Of a stretch of 64,000 nucleotides of DNA, positions 12,955 to 26,200 are shown piece after piece. The notes under the pieces were generated by a model. That model was not told where the DNA came from, did no database searches, and worked only from the letters and a program-made list of their open reading frames with translations. Where the stretch lies: contig MU623469.1 of the NCBI GenBank assembly GCA_025201765.1, positions 1 through 64,000 of the forward strand. Direction: 5' to 3'. This DNA comes from Daldinia sp. FL1419 (taxonomy: Eukaryota; Ascomycota; Sordariomycetes; Xylariales; Hypoxylaceae). Position numbers and translations under genes: made by a program. Every line of letters begins with the position of its first letter. Position 1 is the first letter of the stretch.

Positions 12955-14212
12955 ATGAGGTTTAGATCGGATCTCAAGAACACGCGGACATTCTCGAGTG
13001 AGCTAGCTTAGAAGATCGTTTGAATATGTATCCCTGTTTCTAATTCGTGCTCTGAATAGAATTGGTGGCTGCCCTGTCATCTCTCGAGAAGATCGCATGG
13101 TTGCGACTTGACGATGATACCGTCCGATTTACCGTGATCCCGGATACCGGGTCGCAAGTCTGGGCGTTCGTAGACCTTTTCTTTATAGTCTTTACGAAGC
13201 TGGAGATCGCTCTTCTAACGGGCCCCTATTATCTAGGTCCTTTTCTATGGACTTTATCTTCGACAATTATGCACTGCAATCTGCCGAACCGAACAACACT
13301 ATTAACCTCGAGCTACCCCTTGGGCCCCTTCAGCGTGCCCTGAAATCTGCTCTCAATGGGGTCTCGGCGTCAATCCGCCTTACGAAAAAGGATGGCATAC
13401 CTGTACTGTCAATGACGATTACCACCACCGCCGCACCAACCAAGGAACCCCAAGGCGTAGTTCGTCTCGGCGGAGGCGCGAACCCTATTGGCGGGAACCG
13501 CGATCCCTACGACGATGAAGACGGGGTGTTCGCACACGAGCCACTAGAAACTAATCTTCACCGGGAACGCGAGAAGGTTATTACGCAGGACATCCCCGTG
13601 CGAGTTCTGCACCCAGATACCGTGGAGACGATCATGCAGCCCAAAGTCCGGGAACCAGACGTCCACATCCAACTCCCGCCCCTATTACAACTCAAAGCGA
13701 TCTCCGACCGCTTCACCAAGCTCGCCCTCGCTTCCCGGGCCTCTACCTCTTCCGCCGCCGCCCCGCCATCATACTCCCCGAAACTCGAGCTCAGCGCCAA
13801 CATGCACGGCGGCCTTAAGCTGCGTCTCGACACGGACACCCTTGACGTCGAGTCCCGCTGGTTCGGGCTCGAGAACCCCGAGCTGGACCCCGCGCAGTTG
13901 CCCTGCGCGCTGGAAGACCATCCCAGCACCAGGTTCCGCGAGGCTGGCCCGGAGAAGTGGGCGACAGTACGAGTGGATGGGAAGGATTGGAGTAAGGTGC
14001 TTAGCGTGGGGCGCCTGGAGGGAAGGGTTATCGCGTGCTTTGCGGACGACCATGCGTTGATTATGTACGTGTACGTGCCGCAGTATGATGATACGGGGGC
14101 GGAGGACTCGGTTGTTACGGTGAGTTTGATTCGGCGTTGCTGGTGATCCTCGCAAGCGGGCTTATTTTGTGCTAACGAGCTATAGTATTATGTTTCTTCG
14201 TATAGCTTATGA
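12955..14212 (+). CDS. HUS1: Hus1, 9-1-1 DNA damage checkpoint clamp subunit
   Basis: Four exons (12955-12997, 13060-13165, 13237-14119, 14186-14212) give 352 aa. Introns are 62, 71 and 66 nt, with CTAAC branch sites visible in the second and third; the second uses the weaker donor GTTCGT. The start MRFRSDLKN and the stretches SLEKIAWLRLDDDTVRFTVIPD, IFDNYALQSAEPNNTINLELPLGPLQRALKSAL and VREPDVHIQLPPLLQLKAISDRFTKL are Hus1/Mec3 patterns. Splicing the last intron restores the expected ending SVVTYYVSSYSL. Hus1 forms the PCNA-like Rad9-Hus1-Rad1 clamp that is loaded at damaged DNA and activates ATR signalling in the nucleus. Long spacers (about residues 120-150 and 205-220, Ala/Ser/Pro-rich) are typical of filamentous fungal copies. 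A MITE and a CGCG palindrome lie in the upstream region. Confidence 0.9.
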
Positions 14213-17200
14213 GCGAATCGGTCGCTGTGTAACTTGGCGCTTGGGGTTTTGGCGTGTATAGAATGTTTCTGATTTGGGCATATAGGGGCTTAAAATGAAT
14301 AGAGATGAGACATGCTGGCGTTGAGATTTATGAGTTACTTATAGATTTGCGGTTGCTGGATAGACTAGGCACTTGCTGGCGCCGTTAATAGGTCTGGCAA
14401 CTGAAGAATTGAAATGTCATTGACATCTATGAATTGTCTTGGGTTATTGATATGGAAAATTCCAATTGGACATCTAGTATGTTTCGGAATATACATTGTC
14501 TCCATCTATTTATGTATTATAATTTATAGTTAGCCAACTCATACTCCCAACCGTCTATAAGTTATGTGCATATTCTACATGGCCTGTTCCGTCCCGGTTC
14601 TTCGGTTTATATGGGCTCATCGTATATTACATGAGTTTTGCCTTCGATCTATACGGCCAACCTCTCTATCTCCTTCTAATTTAGGTACTATTTACAACTT
14701 AAGGACAAGCCAATTCCTCTCCGTCCTCCCTACTTTAAGTTTACCATCCTCCATCATCTGCCCTAGTATCCCACGCACGGGCCCTTGTCTCTCCGTCCCA
14801 CCGAACCAGCGCTTCGGGCCCGCGTACGCCGCCACGAAACCGTCTGGTCCGGATACGCAGATTAGGTCCGCGCCGGCCTTAGCTTGGGCAGACGACGCAT
14901 TGTTCTTGTCGTTCTTGTCCTTGTTCCGTAGGCAGGTACAGGGATAAGTGCGTCGTCCAACGTCGTTGTCGTCGGGGAGGGCTATGAGTTGGGAGGGAGA
15001 GTGCCATGTGCATGATGTTGAGACTGGAACGGGAGTGGGTGACTGTGAAGAAGAGGAAGAGGAAGAGGTTAGGGCGAAACGGAGGTCTTGTTCTTCGATG
15101 AAGTGGCGTTCTTCGTCGATGAAATATGAGATTTGGAAGTTGTTAGGATGCTTTAGTTGTAAATCGCGGATTTGCCGAGCGAGGGATGATTCTACCTCGG
15201 GCTCATCTCCTGCGCTAGACACCGCTGTGGTTGAACTGCGCCCAAACCATGGCCTACTCTTACTAGATCCAGAGCTTTGAGAGTCCTGCTGTCGACGTCC
15301 TAGGGCATCTGCCGCGTAACGGTTTGCCCATAGAATCGAGACGGTGGGCTTTCCTCCCTCCTTTCGTCCGCCTACGGGGTCCTCTAGTACCCGCCGCGCA
15401 ACCTGTAACGCAGGTGCTATTCCGGTGCCTCCGGCGAGAAACACGACGTTCTCACCGGTTTCGCCTAGTCTTCGCGCGACGTCGAACCCGAGATGCGGGC
15501 CCCGCAGATATATCTTCTCGCCTACGCGTAGTTTAGAGAGGTACGTCGACATCTCGCCTCCGTCAACCTTGCGAATCAAGAACCTTAATTCCTCCCCTTC
15601 GCCTCCTTGCCCTTGGCTATTCCCACCCGCAGCCTGCTGCGAAGCCAGCGGTGGCAAAGGAGTATAATGCCGCGCAATCTGCAGCTGCGGCTGCTTAATC
15701 TCCACGGACCAAAGCCCGTGCTCCCAACACCTCTTCAACATGGAGTTCTCTCCGTTTTGCCCTTGCTCGGCGCGAACGTTGAGCACGAAGGCCGTGGGAG
15801 AAACTTGCTCTTTGGAGATGATGGCGAACGGGCTAAAAGATGTAGTGTTCATGGGCGCGTTCTTGGTGGCGCTGTCTTGGGAGTTGATGCTCTTGAGCAC
15901 GACTGCCACAATGAATACACCGGCGAGACCGGCGAGGTTGAAAAGAACCCATGTGCGCCATGTTGGGCGTTGTTTTTGAGGTTGTTCTTGTTGCTGTTGC
16001 TGTTGCGCCGGTTCAGACTTGCTTGTTGGCGGGGATTGTGTTTCATTGCTCTGACTCGGTGGAAGACTCGAAGACAATCGGTCTTGTATATAATTTGAGC
16101 TTTTGCTCAACTGCCAACTTCTCGGCGTGGCTAGCTGCTGAGGTCTAAGACGGAGAGTCCGAGACCTCGAAAGCAGGCGCGGTGTTATCCGGCCGGCGCA
16201 TCGTATTGCTAATGAGGGACTCATTTATCCTAGCTCATATTTGAATCTTAGAAATATAAATTAAATAACAAGACACTTATAGTCTATGTTGTGGTTTATA
16301 TAGGTTTGTTGAGTGAATCAAATGTGTAAGTGAGAAGTTCAAACAGCCGGAAAATTGTTTATGTAATATGGTGCCAGCTGGAACAGACCGCCGTTTAAGT
16401 GCTGCCAGTTGCAATGACCCAGCGGCACTTGGTTATCCTATATACATCAACTCTATAAATTCTCTCGAGACGTAAAATAGCATATGTACCTAGGTACCTA
16501 TATTACTCAAACGTCTTTATTTTCCGTTGTACTGGTGCTCCTCGTAAAATACATTTTATACTGAGTCTATGCTCATGACTTGATGTTTAGGCGCCTGATA
16601 TAGTACAAGACCATAAATCTATAGGTAGGATCCGAGTGATATCCTATCACTCCCAAATGGTCTATAATCTAACAAGCTCGCTATTCTGGTTTATGGCACC
16701 TCTAAAATGGTCTGCAATGATGTTTCCGTTTATAATAGTCTCCTTGATCAGCCCCTCTACGTGCTTCGGATCTATCCTGCCGTACCATACTCCGTGGCCG
16801 GCTAAGGGGTGAGGATTGCCCGCGCTGTTCTTGAAATTCGGGGGTAGGTAGATGATTACGTTCCCGGCAAACTTGTGTCCTCCTATGTGACTAATTTGGC
16901 CTACCCTCGCTGTGCGAGGTATTTCCGAACCTGTCGTGCTGCCGGGTAATAGCGGTGTTGATACACTCTCGTCAATCGCCGGCCCACGAAGGACGTCTAT
17001 TCCAGCTCGAGGTAATTGTTTCTCGAATTCTTCTTGTAAAATAGGCCCGTATATACCACATCTACTATCCCGCTGCCGGTGCCCACATATTAGGACCAAC
17101 ACATCTTCGACGTCGCGTACGCCATACAATAATTGCTGATATGCTGCCTTCCGAAGTAGCCGATCCTTATGTATAGGTGACAACCCCTCATTCATCGGGT

Positions 17201-20200
17201 GGAGCTTCTCCGGCAGGAGAAAGCCCTTTACCAAAGCCTGTACGGAGTCGAACGATACTCTCGGGAGGAACGGGATGTATTTAAAGCTAGGAACGAGGTA
17301 AACGGATGTGGTTTGCACCTCGGGTCGCGTGGAAATAGCGGAAGGGAACGAAGTATTCACGATGGAAATGTTGTGGAAAGGCTACCGATTATCCTGGGTT
17401 AGCCAACATGGACGATGGTAAACTCCGCTACGCGCGGGATCTTGGGAACAGTGTTGTAGGAACCAAATAACAAGACTCACGTCACTATATACACCTCCTC
17501 GACCGATCAATTCTTTTAAGTCGGCAGCCAAGTTGTCGCCACTATTATCCTCTTCTATGCGCGACGGCCAGTCATTCGTGCCGGTGCAGATCAGAACCTG
17601 TTGCGCATACTGCGCTATGAGGCCATTCAAGTTCCCGTTCTTATCGATGCTCTGTCCCGCCGGCAGCTCCGGCGTATCAGCGCAGTCGCACGTCGGCTCC
17701 GGGCATTTTGGGACCGTATTTATACGTCGCGACGCTATCGTCGCAGGTGAAATCGTGATATTTATTCGGGGCAAGGCAGCGCGCCTCCACCAGGTCGCTC
17801 GGGTTAACGGTCGCAAAGACATGTCGACGGTAAGACAGGTTCGCAACCTGCTCGAGAACAAATATGTCTGGTCAGAGCCATGTCAACAACTCCCAGTTGT
17901 CTAAAAGAGAATGCCGGGCCTCGCGCTGTTTTTCTAATCTACGTGGGCATGCGTTGTGTGGTTCATTACGTCGATTTGCCGGCTGTTAAGTGTTCGTAGC
18001 TCCGAGAAAGTCGGAGTTCCGAATTGGCGGGTCGATTAAATTGGAGCAGTGACAATGACAATACTTTTATTGGTAATCGCATAACTAACCCGTAAAAAGG
18101 GGTTACTTATTAGAAGTTAATTAGGGGTTGCTTATATAAGAATTATGAGTCTAATTTCCTCAGAATATCCAACAAATCTAATCTCTAACCTAGATAATTC
18201 TGATTCCAATCTACTAATGTTAGTCGCATTAGATAATATTAGATAATAGACATAACTAAAATAATTCCCGACATTTAACAACAGCAACGTCTCCGTTCCG
18301 CGGGCATAGAAAAGCCTTCTCCGCGCTCCAGAGAACCCACAAGGCCCGGCTATCCCGATTAATCCTATCCCTATTAATCCAGTCTCCGGGTAACAGGATA
18401 AGCTCCTTAGACTGCTTTAGGATGGAGATACCTAATTGGTGATCCTTGGGGGAGTTTGCCGGATTTTGAATAGCCATACTACCAACGAGTGTCATTGGGC
18501 GGTAACCGGGGCCCGATGGGGGCTTCCAGGAGCAGACCGAGAAGTCTTTGGAGAGGAACGTGAGGTGCCCTTCCGAATGAAATTGGAGCGGGAGAGCAAT
18601 TTCGGATGATACATTTTTAGAAAGTGTAATCGGAGTAATAACCATAGGGTTGTTTGTCTGGTCATCTTTTGCGGTCGTTTGTGATAGCGTTGGTAAGTCG
18701 GAGCCTTTTAAATAATACAACCCCCTTTCTCTTGAGTTGTGGTTTGCGAGGAATGTCTGTATGAGCAAGTGCTCCTTATCTTGAGTGACGAGTACTCTGC
18801 TAACAAAATTATGATATAGATAACCTTCTAAATTAGGCGTATAAACCCGTATTTGAGTTAAATCCCATGTCATAACATGTATTCGGCTTGTGCCAAACCC
18901 GATAACTAGTTCCGGGTCTTGCGGGTGCGCAATCCACTGGGATTCAGTTGTCTCGAACTCTACCGATCGAGTGACCGAGAGCGTTGTGATCGAAATTGCG
19001 TGGGCTGAGTCTGAACCAAAAACTAGGAAACCCGTTGAATCAGGTCGGAAAAGGAGTTGCAAAATCGGGCCTCTCGATATATTGCTTACAGAAACTTCTC
19101 CCTTCGTCTCTACCGCTAGTTCTGAATTATCAGTGCCCGGGATTATCGACTTGATACAAATGCTTTTGGCGGAGCCGCAGAAGCAAACGTATCGTCCGTC
19201 ATTACTCCAGCACAGTTCATAAATACCTAGCGGGCTCCCTTGAGTGTAATTATCGATAATTTTCTTCACATGTAAGTCAATTATATAAACTCGTCCACTC
19301 TCTGTACCGCAGCTGTATAACCGTCCGGTTGGCGATACTGCTACTACCGTAATATCGTCAATCCTTCGAGAAGGGCTGGAGTCTGTTAAAGAATTCGGAT
19401 TTAGAATGTCTCTTTTGCTTCGAGTCTGAATACTTCTGTCTGTCTGTTCTGGGAATTTCATTAATGAGGTAGGTTCCCACACGTTTCCATAAAGCCCCCT
19501 AACATCGTAGAAACGTCGATGATCGGGGCCGAACGCTACATCACCGACCGTATTCTGAGATGCCAATTGGTAGATCAAATCGAGGTTCGAAGTTGCATGG
19601 ACTTTGATCGTTCCGCGTGCATCTCCGGTCACAAGGAAGTTTCCGTCCCTGCTAATGGCGAGTTTAGATGCCCCCGTTCGCATCTCGGCAATGTCACCAT
19701 TATGAGGACTCCATTTAAAAAGGACCCCTTCTATGTAAGCACCAAAAAGTTCGAGGGAGTGTGGATGCCAAACGGCATTGACGACGTCACCTCGATCATT
19801 TTCGTTATGAGTCCGCCAACAATGCCCTAAGTGGACCGGGCCGTCTATTTCCCAAGCAGAAAGGGGGTGGCCTCTATAAGCCACAGCAATTAGAGTCCCA
19901 TCTCCATTCATAGCCATGTAGCTCGATCCGTTTAGGAAGTGACCCTCTAGCGGTGGCTCTTCTAGGTCAGCGACGAGCTCCCAGGCTGGGTGTTGTTGGT
20001 TTAGAGCAAGAGACCTTATCTGCTTATCTTCGCTACCAACAAGTAGGGTATTATTGCCTTTTGTAAATAACATGGAAAGCGGTCTAGGTCGTGAAGCGAT
20101 ATTATCAACTGTAAGCCTACAGTTTCCGGTCAAGGTTTCCCATATCTTGGTTGTCTTATAGCCATAGGTAGCTAATAGAGTAGCAGTATTGTTGAGCTCC

Positions 20201-23200
20201 ATTCGGTATATATTCTCGCCGTGTTCCACGGGAGAGGTTGATGTTTCTTCGATCGTGGAAGAGTCGTACATGAATACCCGTCGCCGTGAGCATATACTGA
20301 AAAGAGGCCCAGCGGCGGTAACGGAAGATGCATAGTTCTCAAATCCAAACGGTATGCGGGCAAGAAGATCATCCCAGTCCTGTGTGGATGTACCTAGGAC
20401 CGAAATATTCTTCGCTTCCCGCTTGCCAAAGATTTGGTACATGGAAGAATTCTGAGGACAGAGAGGGGGGATGAGTTTGTATATTGACTCTGGGTTCCGC
20501 CGTAAGTGCGCACCGAATTTCCCCACCAATTTAACGAAATCTGTCGACCAACTTTCGAGCAGTCCCTGTTCTATGATAAGTGGCCCTTGATCTTGTTGCG
20601 CTGTGTTGTGTTGCTCTAGTAACGCACAATATTTAGACAGATCCCTTGAGGTTTCTACTAGTGTTCGTTGTTGGTTATATGAAGCGAGGACGTATATCCA
20701 TGTTAGAACCCAGTGGCTAGTCAAGAACTTCTTGAGAATCTCGCTGACTTGTTTACGGTCAGGCGAAATTGATATCAAGTGCGACGACCAGTATCTTGAG
20801 GCATAGTCGACGAATTCCGGCTTCTGATTTTGATTTATTTTCCCCCGAAGGCCAACGGTCATAAGACATTTCATGCAGCCTTTAAACATGCGTTCGTGGG
20901 CGTCCTCGGGATCAACGTTGAAGGGATGATTGCTATCTAGTAGGTATTCGCGCGCGGTCTGATGGATTAGCGTAACATTGTCACTATTGTCAATGACTAG
21001 GAAACCACCACATAGGTCCACAATTGACCGTTCGAGGTCTAGTATCTCGGATATATCTTCATCTAATGCTTGTGATAACTCTGCGATTGTTAGCCCGCGG
21101 ACTGCGCCAGTAACACATTGAAGAATGCTCAAGGCCAAAGCTCTGTTGGACGGCGATGGGTTTTGGGAAACCGACAACGCCATGCGACGGTAGACTGCCT
21201 CCATGCCGGTTGGTAATTCCTGCAACGCACGCTCAACATCTGCGCGTCTATGACATACGTTTAGTTCGGCAACGGCATGTCGTGCCCACTGGAAGTAACT
21301 TAGTCTCAGGTAAGGGGTAATATGACTAGGAAGCTTGTTACGTACGAGGAAATTATTCTGTGACTTATCAACGATCCGCTCGACAATTGTTTCTTTGAAG
21401 TCTGGGCCGCCGGGCATACTGAGTTCCTGACGTGCATAACATTTTATATCTTCTAGATGGCCCTCGATATTAACGATACCTAGGTTTAGCGAATGGGGCA
21501 CTTTCTGGAAAGCGAATTCGATTTCTGAAGTTCTGCGCCCTACTAGGAGGATGCGAAGTGGAATTAAAGAGGAGGAGATGTCTGGTAAAATATTGAAAAT
21601 TGCTCGAGGATCTCGGGCTTCATCTAAGCCATCTATAACCCAGTAAAGTGGCTTTCGCTCTTGCACATTGAAAAGTATAGACTTAAAAGTCCGTTCCCAA
21701 ATCGTTCTGGAATCGATACTTTCAAAGTCAATAGCCTCATGAGACAGCTCAAGGAGTTCCTGGAGGAAATCAGGAATGATCAATGCTACTTGGTAAGCAA
21801 TTGAACGTAGTAGTGCGCTAAGGGTCCGTTTCTTTTCGTCGCCGACCCTTATGAAGAAATATTGACAGCGTGCGTCTCGTTCTACGAGGTGGTTGATAAT
21901 AAACGAAGATAGCACCGACTTCCCCGTTGCGGCTCCTCCGTTTAGCCACAGGACGGACGATGTTTTATGAGGTCCCTGAAGCCAGTTGATAAAATTTGAG
22001 TCTTGAAGTATCCAGTTACAAGTACCTTGCGCCCATTGGTCTCGGAAGAAACTATAGTCCACAGTTGGGATATCTGTGATAGCCAGAAAGGATTTTAGGT
22101 CGTGCGATTCTCCTTGAATCGACAAAACTGACTTCTTGGGGCTGCTTTTTGATATCGACTTCTTGAGGAGTGATTTGAGCACATTCTTTACGGCAATGTA
22201 GTCGGGATCATGAGGGCTTTCGTATTTACAGACTCCGTGGTGATCAGCATTCAGGGGCTTAGATATCTCGCCGGGGTATCCAAGTACAGAGGAGTCCTTC
22301 TCTACGACCATCTAAGAATATGTCAGCAAAAGGCCGTAATAGAATCAAATCCTGCGTACTATTCGCTTAAACACGACCGAGGTAGGCTGGGTTTCATAGA
22401 AAGAAACAATATCTAATCGAGGCGCAATGTGGCGAAATTGCTCATTTAGTCTCTGTAGAGTTAATGAATTATTCACAAGATCGGATATATATGGCTTTGG
22501 ATTCGAGACCATCGTGGTTTGCAGGATCCGATTTAATGTTTCGGCGAGGTATGTTCCTCGGTGTGGTGTAGCTAGGAATATTATTGCTGATATGGCCTTG
22601 ACGATGGATTGATACTCTGGGTCGTTCTGGCCTTGGATATATGCCTTTGATTGTGAGTATAGGAGTGCGCATATTAGATCGTACGCTTACCTCCTTAATT
22701 ATAAGGCCTCCCATGCTATGGACGATGAATATAAGGGGCACCTATTCTAAGAGTTAGGTACTTTCATGCCGTCTACTTCATGTTCTCGAGTGACTTACGT
22801 CTCCCATATTTAAATCTTTATTTTGACTGTCATTTCCATATTTAAGGCTAAAAAGGAAGTCCTTAGCAAAATCTAACACCGAAACACCAATGCTTCCAGC
22901 TTTAAGAAAGTTCGCATTGTAGCCAAAGGTCAATATCCTCGCCAAGCAGACATCGGGCTCGAGTGGTAAAAACTTTGACGGCCAGAATAGTTCTGGGTCT
23001 CTATTTTTCGACCATGTCCATCGACTAGTCCCCCCAAGCCCATGTATGAATATGATATCGGCCTTACGAGCATTTTTAGGAGTATAAACAACAGTCAAAC
23101 CGAGGGGCCCAGCCTCATTATGGTCTTCGGATTGGATACTACTGTCAGTAGGCTCTGACGGATGAGGAAATCTAGCCACTTCGCTTTGGAATTCTTTAAT

Positions 23201-26200
23201 TGGTTCAGAGACACTAGACGGACTCAAGTTGGAATCTTGAGAATCAGATTCTGTCAGATGAAACCGTGGCAGACGATGTTCACCACGATCTTTTCTTCTG
23301 AACTTGGAAAGCTTCCGAAACTAATACAGTATTACTTTTTGACTTCTCAAAAATAAAAGCGGCTACTAACCATGCTGGCAGGACTGCTTTCGATTCTGCA
23401 AGTATTTGTGGTTCTCGATATTCGCTATCATGGGACTTCTTAGGTCTGAACTACGTATTGGTTTCCTTTTTCTTTTTTTTTTCTTTTTTTTCGAATGAAT
23501 GTGATGGATCATAGGCCCCTGTAAATTGTGACCCAGCCTACCTCCTGCATCTACATCTAGAACCGTGCATTATGCGTCAAGCCAATCAACAAGTGAATTC
23601 ATATGTACATTGTATTCCCCCCACGAAACCAGGCTTAGGAGACATGGAGATACATTGTAACCTTTCTCTCAGCCTCTCCAACGTTACAAGTATCAATAGG
23701 GTGGATCTTCCCAGCTTGACGTACTGTGCACAGATAAAAATCTAAGAACGTAAAAGCTTCGTATGTCATGTGGGATTGAAGAAAGGATAACCTATTTTTT
23801 ATTTACGAGAGGATGTACTCTGGACTAGAAGAATTTAAAGTGGACGATATATTTCATACAATACCACGTAGGTAAGTAGGCACCTACATCACCAAATGCA
23901 GCATAATGTTTGAGACGTAGTTTTTGGTTGTTTTAAGAAACAGAACATCACAAGATGCACGTAGTCTACAAGATAGCCATAACAACTTCACAAGTTATGT
24001 TGCGTGATGTGTAGTAAATTGTCTATCTACCTACTTTGAGGTTTAATAATCTATGGCAATAGCGTCTAGACTCTAGGTAGGTATGGATCCGAGCACTAAG
24101 AAAAGTTACCTCGAGCAAATAATTCTCAATGCGCCTTATGTATCTGTACCTGCAATATTTACCTACTGACCTACATGTATGTATGATGTAGAGTTGAGGC
24201 CTTAGGTAGCACGGTACAGTTGCTAGTTGCTCCCATGTCCCATGTTTTGATCTTGTAGTAGTCACAATAGGTTTCAGCCGCACTGGGCTGGAGATGTTAG
24301 CACTTTAGGTAGTTGGGTACCTATATACGTAAATACAAAACTACAATATATGTAGATATCTCTTGGGGTACCTACATGTAGTTGTCGTCGTCATTTAAGT
24401 GAAGGAGACAACATAGTTACAAGGAGATACTATCAGCGCCGTCGACATTTGTACTGGAACCTAACAACATCATAAGGGGAAGCAAATCTTTCCTAGGTAC
24501 CTAGTCTCTAAATAAATATTTTTATTCTTCTTTGTTTCGAGCTAATGCATGATAACCACGGTACCTACCTTGATGGCTACCTACAGATTCCAGGGAATAT
24601 TGGTTGCCTGGGTCGTAAAATGCACGGCGAACAGTGCATTAAGGCAGCAACTGCAGCAGATTCTTGCGAATATTATCATCTGAGTCACAAGAACGCACAG
24701 TAAATAATAATTTAATTGAAAAAAGTTTTCCTTTTCCGAAAATCGGAAGTTACGACTACCTCCTAGGTTACTATATAAACATCGCACATTTCCGCCGAAG
24801 GTGAATCCTTTCTTCTTCCCTTCTACAACACAGCACAACACAACCCAGCGCAACATCATAATCTAATACATCATATCCCTACATGCCCACAACCCTATCT
24901 TATTAATCCCACTGGGTATTACTCTATTACTATCATTAAATAATTTTATTCTACAAACACCTACCTATGGTTAATGCTGGTCTACCTCTATGGACCGCAT
25001 TTTTCCCACTGCTCTCGGCGTCGTGGCAACCTAACAGTCATGAGCGCCTAGCAGTTCATCTCTTAAAACGCCGTGGGCGATGAGCCATTTCTGCATCGTT
25101 CCCATCCATGCCGATGGTTCGGCCTTTGCACGGAAATTTAGTGCTGCCGCCTCTCTGAGTGTCTGTGTCCCTGGCCATAATATTACTCAAAGCAACTCTG
25201 CCCGGCGACAAAGAGCCTACGGACATGTGCGCACCATAATAAAACGCCCATCGTTAAGGCGAAATAAAACATTATTACCTTAGACACTATCGTGTCTTGG
25301 TGTCTTGGTGTCTCGGCGACTTAATAATTACTTATAATTACCTATATAATTATAACGGCGACTATTTATTTCGTCGATAGATATCTATACTAAGCGATCG
25401 ACGCTGCTTAGGTATTAACGTCATACCCCCCAAGGTCACTCGGTTGGACTCTCTGGGGTTCCGCCCATCCTCATCACTATAACCGTCCCCAGGTTGTCGC
25501 TGACCATGGATGGTAGCTGGTACCTACTTGGCCCTAATGGTCAACAGTTCAAGTTACAAGTAAGTTTCGAGTCTTCTAATCCGAGTTACTATGCCAATCG
25601 CCCATGCTCTAGTTTGAACAGCTTGTGATCTAACCATTGTTCTTCAGCTGGACCAGGAGAGTGTCCCTAACCACTTCAGGGGCTTCTACGCAAACCACCT
25701 TATTCCCGAGGTAAGTCTTAACATTCTTTTTTGAGACATCTTGTAATTAGTTAAAGCTTATTTTATGATTATTTAGGAATCGGTTGTGCCATACATTAAC
25801 AGACCTCAGGACCCTACTTCTACTACACCTGATGTTAGTAACGAAGCTCCTATCGTCGATAACAACGACGATAATTTATTTATCGACGACGTCGACTCCC
25901 ACGGGCTCGACACCGATGAGGAGTGTGGCGAAGTTAGTACCGACAGTTCCGCCTAATTGCGGCAACTGGACTAGCTGGATTGAATGTTGCTTGTCACTGT
26001 GTGGTGTTACTACCGTAAGTACTCCCACCCTTACGTATACTATCCCGACCCCATTCTGCAGTGATACTTATGATTGTCGTGCGGGATGAATTGCGAGAAG
26101 AAAAGTCTTCGGTATGTAATTGATACTAACTCCAACCCTCGCAGAATTTGTACACACATTAGCGAGAGACTGGCAAATGATACCATCCCATCCTATAATT